In this document: in pieces, positions 14,734-23,925 of the stretch
Layout of the letters: every line of letters begins with the position of its first letter
Numbering within the stretch: position 1 is the stretch's first letter
DNA from: Streptomyces sp. MspMP-M5
GTDB lineage: Bacteria; Actinomycetota; Actinomycetes; Streptomycetales; Streptomycetaceae
Direction: 5' to 3'
Length of the DNA: 64,000 bases
NCBI RefSeq assembly: GCF_000373585.1
Contig: NZ_KB891929.1
Coordinates: 186,001 to 250,000 of the forward strand
The notes under the pieces: model-generated
Databases searched by the model: none
What the model saw: only the letters and a program-made list of their open reading frames with translations
Told to the model about the DNA's origin: nothing
Translations under genes and position numbers: made by a program

Positions 14734-16638
14734 GTGGATTTCCTGGTGTTCCCCGACCACCCCCTCACCGACCGGCTCGCCGCCTGCCTGCCCCGGACCC
14801 CCGCCACCCGCACGATCGCCCACCTCTCCGGCCGCCCCTGGATCGTCGGCCACTGGCGGCCCGAGGAGCTGGTGACCGAGCGGGTCGGCCCGCGCTGCGC
14901 GGTGCTGCTCGGCACGACCTCGGCCACCCCCGGCGCGCTGGCCCGGCTGCTCCGCCGGCTGCGCGACCTCGACGACCTCGCCGGGCTGCGGCACGAACTC
15001 CCCGGCAGCTTCTTCCTGCTGGCCTGTATGGGCGCCGAGATCCGCGCGCAGGGCAGCCTCTCCGCGGTCCGCCGGCTGCACCGCACCGACCTCGCCGGCC
15101 TCACCGTGCTGGGCAGCCGCCCCCAGGACCTCGCCGCGCTGGCGCACGCCGCGGCCGCCTCCGGACTGCCCGGCACGCCCGGGATCGGCACCGTCGACGA
15201 GGAGGCGCTCGCCGCCCGGCTCCTCGCGCCCGGCGCCCCGTTACCCCTCGCGCTGCGCACCCCCTGGCGCGCGGTGCACGCCGTACCGCCCGGCCACTGC
15301 GCCGCGCACGACCCGGCCGGCCGGTACCGCGAGGACCGCTGGTGGCGCCCGCCGGAGCCGGACCTCCCGCTTCCGGACGCCGCCGAGGCGGTACGGGAGG
15401 CGCTCAGCGCCGCCGTCCACGCCCGCACGCACCGCGCCACGCTCAGCGCCGACCTCTCCGGCGGCCTGGACTCCACCAGCCTGTGCTTCCTGGCCGCCCG
15501 CGACGGCACCGAGCTGATCACCACCGGCTGGGAGGGCCGCGACCCGGCCGACGACGGCCCCCTGTGGAGCGCCCACAGCGCCTACCGCCTCAGCCGCGTC
15601 CGCCAGGAGGGCCGCCACCTCTCCCTCCCGTACACCGACGCCCCCACCTGGTACACCCCGCCCGCACAGCCCGCGCACACCGACCCCGCCGGCCCGTTGG
15701 CCGCCGTCCGGGAGGCGGCCCGGCTGCTCCACCAGGCCCGCCTGGTCGCGAAGTTCGGCTCCCGGATGCACCTGGCCGGCGTCGGCGGCGACGAACTGTT
15801 CGCGCTGCGGCCGGTGGCCCTGAACTCCCTCGCCCGCGGCGACCTCCGTGCCGCCGTGCGCCTGGCCCGCCGGGCCCGCCGGCTCGCCCCCTGGACGCTG
15901 CCGGCCACCGTCCGCACCCTGCTCGGCGGGTGCTGCTACCCCCGCTGGCTGGCCGCCGGCGCCGACCGGATCGCCCCCGGCGCGCGCCGCCGCCCCGCCG
16001 GCACGGACTGGGAGGACGTCCCGGCGATGCCGCCCTGGGCGCACCCGGACGCGGTCGCCACGGTCCGCCGGCTGCTGCGCGAGGCGGCCGCCGCGGCCCC
16101 CGAGCCGTTCGACCCGCTGCGCGCCCAGCACGAGACGGCCGCCGCCGCGGTCCGGGCCGGCGAGCGGGTACGCGGCATCGACGCCCTGACCTCGGCGTAC
16201 GGCGTGGCCTACGAGGCGCCGTTCCTGGACGACGCGGTGATCGAGGCGGCGCTGGCCGTCCGGCTCGCCGACCGGGTGCCGGGCGGCGGCGGCAAGCCGG
16301 TGCTGGCCGCCGCGATGCGCGGCACCGTGCCCGGCCCGGTCCTGGGCCGCGGCGGCCGGCGCGCGCACAGCGCGGAGTTGCATGCGGGGTTGCGCCGCAA
16401 CCGCCGGGCGCTGGCCGCGCTGTGCGCGGACTCCCGGCTGGCGGCGCTGGGCCTGATCCGCCCGGAGGCGCTGCGCCCGGTCCTGACGTCTCTCCAGCCG
16501 GACACCGGCGCGCTGCGGCCGCTGGACCCCACGCTGGCCGCCGAGTTCTGGCTGCGGGCCCTGCCGGACCGCCCGGCCTACGGCACCGTCCCGGCACCCG
16601 CCGGACGGGCGTCCGCCCCGGCCGCGGAGAGCGGCTGA
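14734..16638 (+). CDS. Lasso-peptide-cyclase-like asparagine synthase homologue (orphan)
   Basis: A 634-residue protein. The first 215 residues are a degenerate glutamine-amidotransferase-like domain lacking the Cys2 nucleophile (begins MDFLVFPDHPLTDRL), as in lasso peptide macrolactam synthetases. The synthetase half has the PP-loop LSADLSGGLDSTSLCF (SGGLDS at 242-247) and the LAGVGGDELFALRP motif, so ATP activation of an Asp/Glu side chain is chemically plausible. Lasso clusters also need a precursor, an RRE protein and a leader peptidase; none is adjacent. It may act on a precursor elsewhere, or be another amide-forming enzyme. GTG start with AAGGAG 12 nt upstream. Confidence 0.75.
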   Translation: MDFLVFPDHPLTDRLAACLPRTPATRTIAHLSGRPWIVGHWRPEELVTERVGPRCAVLLGTTSATPGALARLLRRLRDLDDLAGLRHELPGSFFLLACMGAEIRAQGSLSAVRRLHRTDLAGLTVLGSRPQDLAALAHAAAASGLPGTPGIGTVDEEALAARLLAPGAPLPLALRTPWRAVHAVPPGHCAAHDPAGRYREDRWWRPPEPDLPLPDAAEAVREALSAAVHARTHRATLSADLSGGLDSTSLCFLAARDGTELITTGWEGRDPADDGPLWSAHSAYRLSRVRQEGRHLSLPYTDAPTWYTPPAQPAHTDPAGPLAAVREAARLLHQARLVAKFGSRMHLAGVGGDELFALRPVALNSLARGDLRAAVRLARRARRLAPWTLPATVRTLLGGCCYPRWLAAGADRIAPGARRRPAGTDWEDVPAMPPWAHPDAVATVRRLLREAAAAAPEPFDPLRAQHETAAAAVRAGERVRGIDALTSAYGVAYEAPFLDDAVIEAALAVRLADRVPGGGGKPVLAAAMRGTVPGPVLGRGGRRAHSAELHAGLRRNRRALAALCADSRLAALGLIRPEALRPVLTSLQPDTGALRPLDPTLAAEFWLRALPDRPAYGTVPAPAGRASAPAAESG

Positions 16639-16664
16639 GCCACCCCGCCGGGACGGCTCAGCCG
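16632..16664. terminator. Inverted repeat carrying both convergent stop codons
   Basis: CGGCTGAGCC (16632-16641) pairs perfectly with GGCTCAGCCG (16655-16664). The left arm contains the TGA of the lasso-cyclase-like gene and the right arm contains, on the minus strand, the TGA of the lipoprotein gene. It is probably a bidirectional terminator. Confidence 0.65.
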
Positions 16665-17194
16665 GTCGGCTGGACGGGCGGGCCCATCCAGACGGTCTGC
16701 TCGCAGATGTTCATCCGGGTCTTCTTGCCCTTCTCGTCCCGGACCTTTATGACCTTCTGGTGGTGGTCGCGGGGCGCACCCACCACGACCTCGTCATTGC
16801 TGACCAGGCAGTCGGCGGGCGTCATACCGGGCCCGTGGTCCTTGTAGCGCAGGCTGGTGGTCACCGTGCCACCGCGCCGGAGGTCTATCGGCATGGCCCG
16901 CCCCTGCCCCTTGCCGTCCGACTCCGGCCCCTTGCCGACGTGGACGGCGAAGGTGGGAAAGCCGTCGAAGACGCACGGCTGCGAGCCCTTGTTGACGACC
17001 GACAGCCGGGCCTCCCGCTGGGCGCTGTGCGGCACCGCCTTGAGGACGGTGACCCGCCAGCTCAGGCCCTTGGTCCTGCAGTTGGCGTGCAGCGCCGCCA
17101 TCCGCCCCGAGCCGCAGCCGGTCACGGTGAAGGCGGCGGTAACGGTCAAGGCGAGTGCGGCCATCGTCGTCGCGAGTACGGAACGTCGCTGCAC
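16658..17194 (-). CDS. DUF4232-like secreted lipoprotein
   Basis: A 178-residue exported protein. A short basic start (VQRRSVLATTM) leads into a hydrophobic segment and a lipobox-like TVTGCGSG, so it is probably lipid-anchored outside the membrane. The mature part has the DUF4232 pattern: RLSVVNKGSQPCVFDGFPTF, a positively charged middle, and paired cysteines (AHANCRTKG, ADCLVSND, NICEQTV) that likely form disulfides. The function of the family is unknown. The GTG at 17194 is chosen because it gives a clean signal peptide, though the G-rich ribosome binding site is close. It is convergent with the lasso-cyclase-like gene. Confidence 0.72.
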   Translation of the reverse strand: MQRRSVLATTMAALALTVTAAFTVTGCGSGRMAALHANCRTKGLSWRVTVLKAVPHSAQREARLSVVNKGSQPCVFDGFPTFAVHVGKGPESDGKGQGRAMPIDLRRGGTVTTSLRYKDHGPGMTPADCLVSNDEVVVGAPRDHHQKVIKVRDEKGKKTRMNICEQTVWMGPPVQPTG

Positions 17195-17390
17195 GACTCC
17201 CCCCTGTTCCTTCCGTTTGTCCAATTCGCACGCATCGTTCGCACGCGGTGTCCGTCCGTAAGGAAGCAATTCCGGTGCCGTTGGTTGCCTGCTCGGAGGC
17301 ACGAATACGCTCCGCATAAAGAGACATCGATCACGTGACGGCGACCCGACCGGCCCGCCGTCCTCCCGCGCCCCCCGCGGACTCACTCAT

Positions 17391-18395
17391 CTAGGGCCTG
17401 CCGCCACCCGCCGCCGCCCCGTCCCCGGCGACGCCCATCGCCGCGGCGTCCGCCTCCGGCAGCCACCACTCGCCGTCGGGGAGCGTCAACCAGCCCTCCC
17501 GGGCGCCCAGTTCCCGGGCGGCGGCACACAGCGCGTCCAGGCCCGGATGCCGCAGCCCCCGCCGCCACACCATCCCTACCGGCGACAGCGGCACCGGATC
17601 CACCACCGGCCGCAGCACCATCCCCGGCACCTCGATGAACTCCACACTCGCCAGCACCGACCAGCCGCGCCTACGCACCACCCGGACGAACTCCTCCGCC
17701 CCCTCGATCTCCGGGAACGGCTCCGCCATCGCGATCCCCCGCCCCGCGAAGAGCCGCGCCGCCAGCTCCGTCCACTCGGCGGTGCGCGGGTTGCCGGCGG
17801 CCGCGTAGAGCGTCTCGCCGGCCAGCCGGTCCAGCGGCACGGCCGGGGCGGCGGCCAGCGGATGGTCCGCGCGCAGCAGCACCGCCATCGGCTCCAGCCG
17901 GACCGGCCGGTGACAGAGCCCGGCCCGGGCCGCGGCCGGCAGCCCCGCGAACCGGCCGAAGGAGACATCCAGCCGCCCGGCCGCCAGCTCGGCGGCCGCC
18001 CCCGTCAGCCCGCTGTGGAAACGGGCGACCAGCTCACAGCTGTCCGGCAGCCGCCGCCGGGCCTCCGCCAGCAGCCGGTACGCCGTCCCGACCGGCGCCG
18101 CCACGTCCACCACCAGCGGCCGCCCCGGCTCCGCCCGGAAGGCCGCGGCCAGCTCCTCGTGCGCCGCCACCACCCGCCGCGCGTACGGCAGCAGCCGCTC
18201 GCCCGCCGCGGTCAGCGCCACCTGCCGGGTGGTCCGCACGAACAGCTGGGCCCCCAACTCCCGCTCCAGCCGCCGGACATCACGGCTGAGCGCCTGCTGG
18301 GCGACGTAGAGCCGGGCGGCGGCCCGGGTGAAGTGCAGCTCTTCGGCGACGGCGGTGAACGCCCGCAGCAGCCGGGGATCGGTGTCGTACGGCAC
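17391..18395 (-). CDS. LysR-family regulator divergent from an MFS exporter
   Basis: A 334-residue LysR regulator. The helix-turn-helix (LLRAFTAVAEELHFTRAAA, LYVAQQALSRDVRRLERELG, LFVRTTRQVALTAAG) begins at residue 8, and an effector domain with a LVVDVAAPVGTAYRLLAEA start follows. GTG at 18395 has GAGG about 9 nt upstream. It shares a 170-bp intergenic region with the divergent MFS gene at 18566, the usual arrangement for a LysR protein controlling an exporter. The inducer is unknown. The C-terminus is Gly/Ala-rich and may be disordered. Confidence 0.86.
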   Translation of the reverse strand: MPYDTDPRLLRAFTAVAEELHFTRAAARLYVAQQALSRDVRRLERELGAQLFVRTTRQVALTAAGERLLPYARRVVAAHEELAAAFRAEPGRPLVVDVAAPVGTAYRLLAEARRRLPDSCELVARFHSGLTGAAAELAAGRLDVSFGRFAGLPAAARAGLCHRPVRLEPMAVLLRADHPLAAAPAVPLDRLAGETLYAAAGNPRTAEWTELAARLFAGRGIAMAEPFPEIEGAEEFVRVVRRRGWSVLASVEFIEVPGMVLRPVVDPVPLSPVGMVWRRGLRHPGLDALCAAARELGAREGWLTLPDGEWWLPEADAAAMGVAGDGAAAGGGRP

Positions 18396-18565
18396 CGCCC
18401 CATCCTCACACCGGCACCCGCCGCCCACACCCGCCTTTCCTCATCTCGCCCGCACCCCCTCGCCCCACTCGACGCGCAGGCCACAGCACATTCACACCAC
18501 ACGTGCGTGAATGGTCCCGGCAAGGTGTTGGACCGCGGACGGCGGCCGCCGCGACCGTGGACGGC

Positions 18566-19822
18566 ATGATCCTCTTCCTGGCCGCCCGCCCCGTCGCCCC
18601 CGCTCCCGTACGCCCCGCCCGCCGCCGCTCCCCCTACGCCCGGCTCTTCGCCGTCCCCGGCGCCCGGGCCTTCACCGCCGCGGGCCTCCTGGCCCGGCTG
18701 CCGATGGGGATGCTCAGCGTCAGCGCGGTCCTGATGATCGCCGGCACCCGCGGTTCCTACGCGCTGGCCGGGGCGGTCACCGCCACCGGCCTCGCCGCGA
18801 CCGCGCTGGTCGGCCCCTGGACCGCCCGGCTCGTCGACCGCCACGGCCAGGCCCGGATCGCCGTCCCGGCCACCGCCGTCGCCGTCCTCGGCTCGCTCTC
18901 CCTGCTGCTGTGCGTCCGCTCCGGCGCCCCCGACTGGACGCTCTTCGCCTCCTACGCCGCGACCGCCACCACCCCCAACACCGGCGGCCTGTGCCGCGCC
19001 CGCTGGGCGCACCTGCTCCGCGACGACCCGGCCGCCCGGCACACCGCCAACTCCTTCGAGCAGGCCGTCGACGAACTGTGCTTCCTGCTCGGCCCGGTCC
19101 TGGCGACGCTGCTGTGCACCTCCGTTGCCCCGGAGGCCGGCACCGCCGTGGCCGCCGCCCTGCTGCTCACCGGCGTCCTGCTCCTCGCGGCCCGGCGCCG
19201 CACCGAGCCGCCCGCGGTCCCGCCCCGGCCCGGCCGCGCCGGCTCCCCGCTGCGTGCCCTGGGCCTGCCGCCGCTGCTGCTCACGTTCCTCGCCACCGGC
19301 GCGATCTTCGGCTCCCTGGAGGTGGTCACGCTCGCCTACGCGGACGCGCACGGCTTCCGGCCCGCGGCGGGCGGGCTGCTCGCCCTCCAGGCGGCCGGCT
19401 CCGGCGCGGCCGGGCTGCTGTGCGGGCTGCTGCCGCCGGCGGCCCGGCCCGCCCGGCGCTTCCTGACCTGCGTCGCCGCGATGACCGCGCTACTGACGCT
19501 GCCGCTGGCGGCCGCCGCGACCGGCGCCCCGCCGCTGCTCGCCGCGGCCCTGCTGACGGCCGGCACGGCCACCGCCCCGGCGATGGTCACCGGCATGGGC
19601 CTGGTCCAGTCCCGCACCCCGGCGGGCCGTCTCAACGAGGGGATGACGCTGGCGGTGACCGCGCTGCTGGCCGGCATCGCGGCCGGCTCGGCGGCCGGCG
19701 GCTGGGCCGCCGAACACCTGCCGTCCCCCGCCGCCGGCTACGCCGTACCGGCCGCGGCGGCCGCCCTGGCCCTCACCGTCACGGCAACGGCCACGGCCCT
19801 CACCCCCCGGCGTGCAACCTGA
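18566..19822 (+). CDS. MFS transporter
   Basis: A 418-residue integral membrane protein with about 12 hydrophobic helices. It has an MFS loop 2-3 motif at TARLVDRHGQARIAV and FEQAVDELCFLLGPVLATLL, which resembles drug/sugar efflux MFS proteins of actinomycetes. The start is uncertain: ATG 18566 is used because it starts just before the first helix, but a GTG at 18503 is in frame and neither has a clear ribosome binding site. Substrate is unknown; regulation by the divergent LysR gene is likely. Confidence 0.82.
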   Translation: MILFLAARPVAPAPVRPARRRSPYARLFAVPGARAFTAAGLLARLPMGMLSVSAVLMIAGTRGSYALAGAVTATGLAATALVGPWTARLVDRHGQARIAVPATAVAVLGSLSLLLCVRSGAPDWTLFASYAATATTPNTGGLCRARWAHLLRDDPAARHTANSFEQAVDELCFLLGPVLATLLCTSVAPEAGTAVAAALLLTGVLLLAARRRTEPPAVPPRPGRAGSPLRALGLPPLLLTFLATGAIFGSLEVVTLAYADAHGFRPAAGGLLALQAAGSGAAGLLCGLLPPAARPARRFLTCVAAMTALLTLPLAAAATGAPPLLAAALLTAGTATAPAMVTGMGLVQSRTPAGRLNEGMTLAVTALLAGIAAGSAAGGWAAEHLPSPAAGYAVPAAAAALALTVTATATALTPRRAT

Positions 19823-19991
19823 GGGACGAGCCCCGGCCAGGAGCTTCGGACGGCCGTCGTCCCGGGAGAGTGAGGGGGTGCGGATGGCCGCGCCCCGCCC
19901 CCGAAACGTCACAACGGCGGCCTGCCCAGAACTCGGGGGCGCGGGTGGCAGAGCCCCCGCCCCGCGCGGCCCAGCCGCGCAAAAACGACGA

Positions 19992-20031
19992 AGGCGACGC
20001 GGGCCCGCGCTTTTCGCGGGCACACGTCGCC
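19992..20031 (-). terminator. Terminator of ssrA
   Basis: A long near-perfect stem (18 bp arms, two imperfect pairs) with a short AT-containing loop lies 12 nt past the tmRNA 3' end. On the minus strand it is followed by TCGTCGTTTTTGCG, a classic T-tract. Confidence 0.8.
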
Positions 20032-20042
20032 TGTCGTCTTCG

Positions 20043-20410
20043 TGGAGATGGCGGGAATCGAACCCGCGTCCAACGGTGCGGAATCAGGGCTTCTCCGAGT
20101 GCAGTCCGCTGCGCTTTTCTCGGCCCCGGAGATCACGCGGACAAGTCTCCGACGGGCCCAGTCACTGTGAGATGTCCTTACTGACCCCCGTGACCGGGAT
20201 CAGAAGTAAAGTCCCCTAGCTGATGCCAGGATCCGGGTCGGGAACAGCCCCGGGCTGACACTTCGCAGGTCGCTACTTAGGCAGCGAGGGCGAAGGAATC
20301 GCGCTTGGTGTTGGCGATTATTGGTTTCGGCATATGGTTTACGAGATCATTGCCGCTTCCTCGACTCGCTTCCCCTGCTTCGACATCCGCTGTCGAAACC
20401 GATCATCCCC
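20043..20410 (-). ncRNA. ssrA: tmRNA
   Basis: Transfer-messenger RNA of 368 nt that rescues stalled ribosomes with SmpB. The 5' end GGGGATGATCGG pairs with the 3' end CATCTCC to form the acceptor stem. The T-arm GCGGGTTCGATTCCCGCC is intact; the terminal CCA is not encoded. The tag frame (minus strand, 20280-20315) reads ANTKRDSFALAA followed by TAA at 20277-20279, the Streptomyces tag. The smpB gene lies just upstream in the same orientation. 20411-20537 holds its promoter region. Confidence 0.97.
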
Positions 20411-20537
20411 ATGTTTTCTTTTCAAGGTGGTGCGTCGCATCCCTCGCGGGGTGCGTGCCCATCGTACGTGACCAACGCACGTGGGTGCCAGCATATTCCC
20501 GGCGGCCTGCGCGGAGCCCGGCCCGGCCGCCGGAATC

Positions 20538-21038
20538 TCAGGCCCGCTGCCGGCGCCGGGCCGCCGACACCGCCCGCTCCGCCTCGCGGCGGTCCTGCTT
20601 CTCGCGCAGCGTCTGCCGCTTGTCGTACTCCTTCTTGCCCTTGGCCAGCGCGATCTCGACCTTGGCCCGGCCGTCCTTGAAGTACAGGGACAGCGGCACG
20701 ATCGTGTGACCCGAGTCCTGGGCCTTGACCTCCAGCTTGTCGATCTCGGCGCGGTGGAGCAGCAGCTTCCGCTTCCGCCGCGCACTGTGATTCGTCCAGG
20801 TGCCCTGCGCGTATTCGGGGATATGGACGTTGTGCAGCCAGGCTTCCTGGCCGTCGATCTGGACAAATCCGTCCACCAGCGACGCGCGGCCCTGGCGCAG
20901 CGACTTCACCTCGGTGCCGGTCAGCACCAGACCACACTCATAGGTGTCCAGAATGTGGTAGTCGTGCCGCGCCTTCTTGTGCTGCGCGACGAGCTTGCGC
21001 CCGTCGTTCTTCTCTTTGCCCTTGCCCTTGGTAGCCAT
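20538..21038 (-). CDS. smpB: SsrA-binding protein
   Basis: SmpB (166 aa) binds tmRNA and brings it to stalled ribosomes. The OB-fold core is complete: [36 protein letters not shown] and [20 protein letters not shown]. The basic C-terminal tail ([18 protein letters not shown]) is the segment that enters the mRNA channel. It lies 18 nt after the S41 protease gene, so the two are probably co-transcribed, and it directly precedes ssrA. Confidence 0.96.
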   Translation of the reverse strand: MATKGKGKEKNDGRKLVAQHKKARHDYHILDTYECGLVLTGTEVKSLRQGRASLVDGFVQIDGQEAWLHNVHIPEYAQGTWTNHSARRKRKLLLHRAEIDKLEVKAQDSGHTIVPLSLYFKDGRAKVEIALAKGKKEYDKRQTLREKQDRREAERAVSAARRRQRA

Positions 21039-21056
21039 AGTCCGGCCATTTTCGCA

Positions 21057-22247
21057 CTACGCACCGGTGCCGAGGCCACTCAATACTGTGCGGGCCCGTT
21101 TCTCCGCGTGGTCCTCGACGATCAGGTCCGGGGTGATGCCGGCGCCGTCCACGGCCCGGCCGGCCGGGGTGCGGTAGTGGCCGACGGTCAGCTCCGCGAC
21201 CGAGCCGTCCGGGAACGCGCTGGGCATCTGCACCGACCCCTTGCCGAACGTCGGCGTGCCCACCACGACCGCCCGGCCGCGGTCCTGCAACGCGCCGGAC
21301 AGCAGCTCGGCGGCGCTCATCGTGCCCCCGTCCACCAGCACGACCAGCGGGATCCGGGTGTCACCGGCGCCCTCGGCGTACAGGGCGCGCTGGCTGCCGT
21401 GCACGTCGTAGGTCGCGACCAGGCCGCCGTCGAGGAAGACCGAGGCGGTGGCGACGGCCTCGGTGACCAGGCCGCCCGTATTGCCGCGCAGGTCCAGCAG
21501 CAGCCCGTCCCGAGGGTCGGCGGCGCGCACCGCACGGCGGACGGCGGCCCCGGTGCCCTTGGCGAACGCGGTGATCTTGATGCGGGTCGGGGCACCGGCG
21601 CCGGCCGGGCGGTCCACGACGACGTTCCGGGTGTGCAGCCGGGTCCGGTGCAGGGTCACGCTCCAGTGGCGGGCGCCGAGCCCGAGGTCCAGCCGGACCG
21701 GCGTGCCGGCGGGCGAGCCGGTGCCGCCGGGGCTCTCGCCGCGCAGCCGGGCGACGGTCTCGGTGACCGGCCGTCCCCGGACCGGCCGGCCGTCGACGGC
21801 GTCGAGGCGGTCGCCCACCAGGACGCCGGAGCGGGCGGCGGGGCCGCCGGACTGCACCCGGGAGACCGTGATCCGGCCGTCGTCCCGCTGGCGTACCCAC
21901 AGTCCGACGCCGACGTAGGTGCCGTCCAACTGGGCCTGGAAGGCGTCGAATTCACCGGGGGTGTAGACCGCCGACCAGCGGTCGCCGCTGCGGCTGACGG
22001 CCTCGGCGGCCTGCGCACCGGACTTGCCGTCCTCGGCGGCCGGACGGGCGGCCCGCTCGACGGACGCCCGGCCCGCGACCGTGCCCGCGGCGGCGGGCTC
22101 CGCAGCATCCCCGGCGGCTCCGACGTCTCCGGCGTCGTCCCAGGTGCCGGTGGCGGCGCCCGCGGCGAGCACCCCGGCGAGGAACAGCGTCAGGACCGCC
22201 CCGCGGCGGATGCGACGGGGCCGGTCGTACCAACACGGGCCCGGCAT
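21057..22247 (-). CDS. S41 family C-terminal processing peptidase (CtpA-like)
   Basis: A 396-residue exported serine protease. An N-terminal hydrophobic segment (residues about 15-33) acts as signal or anchor. Residues about 110-180 form a PDZ domain (ITVSRVQSGGPAARSGVLVGD). The catalytic domain has the nucleophile in GGTMSAAELLSGAL (Ser311) and the general base in TFGKGSVQ (Lys336), the Ser/Lys dyad of the family. It should trim or degrade secreted or membrane proteins. A TAGACT box 7 nt before ATG 22247 suggests a leaderless transcript, separate from ftsEX, whose terminator lies just upstream. Confidence 0.92.
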   Translation of the reverse strand: MPGPCWYDRPRRIRRGAVLTLFLAGVLAAGAATGTWDDAGDVGAAGDAAEPAAAGTVAGRASVERAARPAAEDGKSGAQAAEAVSRSGDRWSAVYTPGEFDAFQAQLDGTYVGVGLWVRQRDDGRITVSRVQSGGPAARSGVLVGDRLDAVDGRPVRGRPVTETVARLRGESPGGTGSPAGTPVRLDLGLGARHWSVTLHRTRLHTRNVVVDRPAGAGAPTRIKITAFAKGTGAAVRRAVRAADPRDGLLLDLRGNTGGLVTEAVATASVFLDGGLVATYDVHGSQRALYAEGAGDTRIPLVVLVDGGTMSAAELLSGALQDRGRAVVVGTPTFGKGSVQMPSAFPDGSVAELTVGHYRTPAGRAVDGAGITPDLIVEDHAEKRARTVLSGLGTGA

Positions 22248-22254
22248 GCCGGTG

Positions 22255-22260
22255 AGTCTA
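22255..22260 (-). promoter_or_regulatory. -10 box (TAGACT) of the S41 protease gene
   Basis: TAGACT on the minus strand lies 7 nt before the start codon, consistent with leaderless transcription. It follows directly after the ftsX terminator. Confidence 0.55.
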
Positions 22261-22268
22261 GGCGACGA

Positions 22269-22306
22269 AAGGGCGCCGTACGGGGAGTTGACCGTACGGC
22301 GCCCTT
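22269..22306 (-). terminator. Terminator of ftsEX
   Basis: A perfect 15-bp stem (22269-22283 with 22292-22306) and an 8-nt loop begin 8 nt past the ftsX stop. Confidence 0.85.
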
Positions 22307-22314
22307 GGCGAAGC

Positions 22315-23226
22315 TCACACCTTGAGGTACTTGCGCAACGCGAAGAACGCGGCGAGCGCGGGCATCAGCAGCCCGATGAGCAGCACCAGCGGCAGCACCG
22401 CCAGGACGGAGTCCCAGCCGATGAAGTTGACCACCTGGATCTGCTTCGCCAGCCACTGGTTGATCATGAAGTACTTGCCGCCGACGAGCAGGACGCAGGC
22501 GAACGCGGCACCGATGAGGCCGGCGATCGCGGCCTCCATGATGAACGGCAGCTGGATGTAGAAGCTGGACGCGCCCACCAGCCGCATGATGCCGGTCTCC
22601 CGGCGGCGGCTGAACGCCGAGACCCGCACGGTGTTGACGATCAGCATCAGCGCCACCACCAGCATCAGGCCCATCACGCCCAGCGCCGCGTAGCGCATGC
22701 CGTCCAGGAGCCGGAACAGCGGTTCGACGGTGTCCCGTTGGTCCTGCACCTGCTCGACGCCGGGGCGCTCGGAGAACGCCGACTTGATGACGTCGAACTT
22801 CGTCGGGTCCTTGAGCTTGACCCGGAAGGACTCCGGCAGCTGGTCGGGCGTGACCAGGCCGGCGACGGGGGTGTCGCCGAACTGCTCCTTGTAGTGCTTG
22901 TACGCCTGGTCGCTGGTCTCGTGCTGCACGTTCTGCACCAGCGGCAGCCGGTGCAGCTCGGCGAGGATGTCGTCCTTCTGCTGCTGGGTCGCCGCGCCCT
23001 TGGCGCAGTTGGCGGCGGTCTCGGCGTCGTTCTTGTTGCAGAAGAAGATGGAGACGTTGACCTTGTCGTACCAGTAGCCCTTCATCGTGCTGACCTGGTC
23101 GCGCATCAGCAGCGAGGCGCCAAACAGGCCGAGCGAGAGGGCCACGGAGACGATGACGGCGAAGGTCATCGTGAGATTTCGGCGGAGACCGACGCCGATC
23201 TCCGACAGGACGAACTGGGCGCGCAT
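22315..23226 (-). CDS. ftsX: Cell-division ABC transporter permease
   Basis: FtsX (303 aa) has one N-terminal membrane helix (residues about 20-40), a large extracytoplasmic domain (about 45-175) and three C-terminal helices. With FtsE it forms a complex that, in other actinobacteria, activates peptidoglycan hydrolases during division. The extracytoplasmic domain contains two Cys-bearing stretches (SIFFCNKNDAE and AANCAKGA). The permease tail includes GMRYAALGVMGLMLVVALML. The start codon lies 9 nt after the ftsE stop, so the two are translated from one mRNA. Confidence 0.95.
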   Translation of the reverse strand: MRAQFVLSEIGVGLRRNLTMTFAVIVSVALSLGLFGASLLMRDQVSTMKGYWYDKVNVSIFFCNKNDAETAANCAKGAATQQQKDDILAELHRLPLVQNVQHETSDQAYKHYKEQFGDTPVAGLVTPDQLPESFRVKLKDPTKFDVIKSAFSERPGVEQVQDQRDTVEPLFRLLDGMRYAALGVMGLMLVVALMLIVNTVRVSAFSRRRETGIMRLVGASSFYIQLPFIMEAAIAGLIGAAFACVLLVGGKYFMINQWLAKQIQVVNFIGWDSVLAVLPLVLLIGLLMPALAAFFALRKYLKV

Positions 23227-23235
23227 GGCGTCCTT

Positions 23236-23925
23236 TCAGTGCTGGTAGCCGTACACGCCGCGCGACTGGTCGCGTACGAGCCGGCCCTTCTCGAGTTCCA
23301 TGACCCGCTTGCGCATCTGGTCGACGATCTGCTGGTCGTGGGTGGCCATGACCACCGTCGTACCGGTGCGGTTGATCCGGTCCAGCAGCTTCATGATGCC
23401 GACGGAGGTCTGCGGGTCGAGGTTGCCGGTGGGCTCGTCGGCGATGAGCAGCAACGGGCGGTTGACGAAGGCCCGTGCGATGGCGACGCGCTGCTGCTCA
23501 CCACCGGACAGCTCGCCCGGCATCCGGTCCTCCTTGCCGCCGAGGCCGACGAGTTCGAGGACTTCGGGCACGGTCTTGCGGATCTGCCCGCGTGGTTTGC
23601 CGATGACCTCCAGGGCGAAGGCGACGTTCTGCCCCACCGTCTTGTTGGGGAGCAGCCGGAAGTCCTGGAAGACCGTGCCCACCTGGCGGCGCATCGCCGG
23701 CACCTTCCAGTTGGAGAGCTTGGCCAGATCCTTCCCCAGTACGTGGACGGCGCCGTGACTGGCGCGCTCCTCGCGCAGAAGCAGCCGCAGGAAGGTGGAC
23801 TTACCGGAGCCCGAGGAGCCCACCAGGAAGACGAACTCGCCGCGCTCGATCTCCAGGGAGACGTCCCTGAGAGCGGGGCGATTCTGCTTCGGGTAGGTCT
23901 TGGAGACGTTGTCGAATCGGATCAC
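23236..23925 (-). CDS. ftsE: Cell-division ATP-binding protein
   Basis: FtsE (229 aa) is the cytoplasmic ATPase of the FtsEX complex. Walker A is [16 protein letters not shown], the Q-loop is in [17 protein letters not shown], the signature is [16 protein letters not shown] and Walker B is [15 protein letters not shown], with the switch His in VMATHD. ATG 23925 begins [14 protein letters not shown], the family's normal N-terminus. The 295 bp upstream (23926-24220) holds promoters for it and for the divergent small gene. Confidence 0.96.
   Translation of the reverse strand: MIRFDNVSKTYPKQNRPALRDVSLEIERGEFVFLVGSSGSGKSTFLRLLLREERASHGAVHVLGKDLAKLSNWKVPAMRRQVGTVFQDFRLLPNKTVGQNVAFALEVIGKPRGQIRKTVPEVLELVGLGGKEDRMPGELSGGEQQRVAIARAFVNRPLLLIADEPTGNLDPQTSVGIMKLLDRINRTGTTVVMATHDQQIVDQMRKRVMELEKGRLVRDQSRGVYGYQH

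Noticed and set aside
14546-14875. Long alternative frame from ATG 14546 as a lasso precursor
   Set aside because: It runs deep into the cyclase-like gene, has no leader/core pattern and uses a start 5 nt from the better ATG at 14551.
18503-18565. Upstream GTG start for the MFS gene
   Set aside because: It adds 21 non-hydrophobic residues without a better ribosome binding site; not excluded, but ATG 18566 is the simpler choice.
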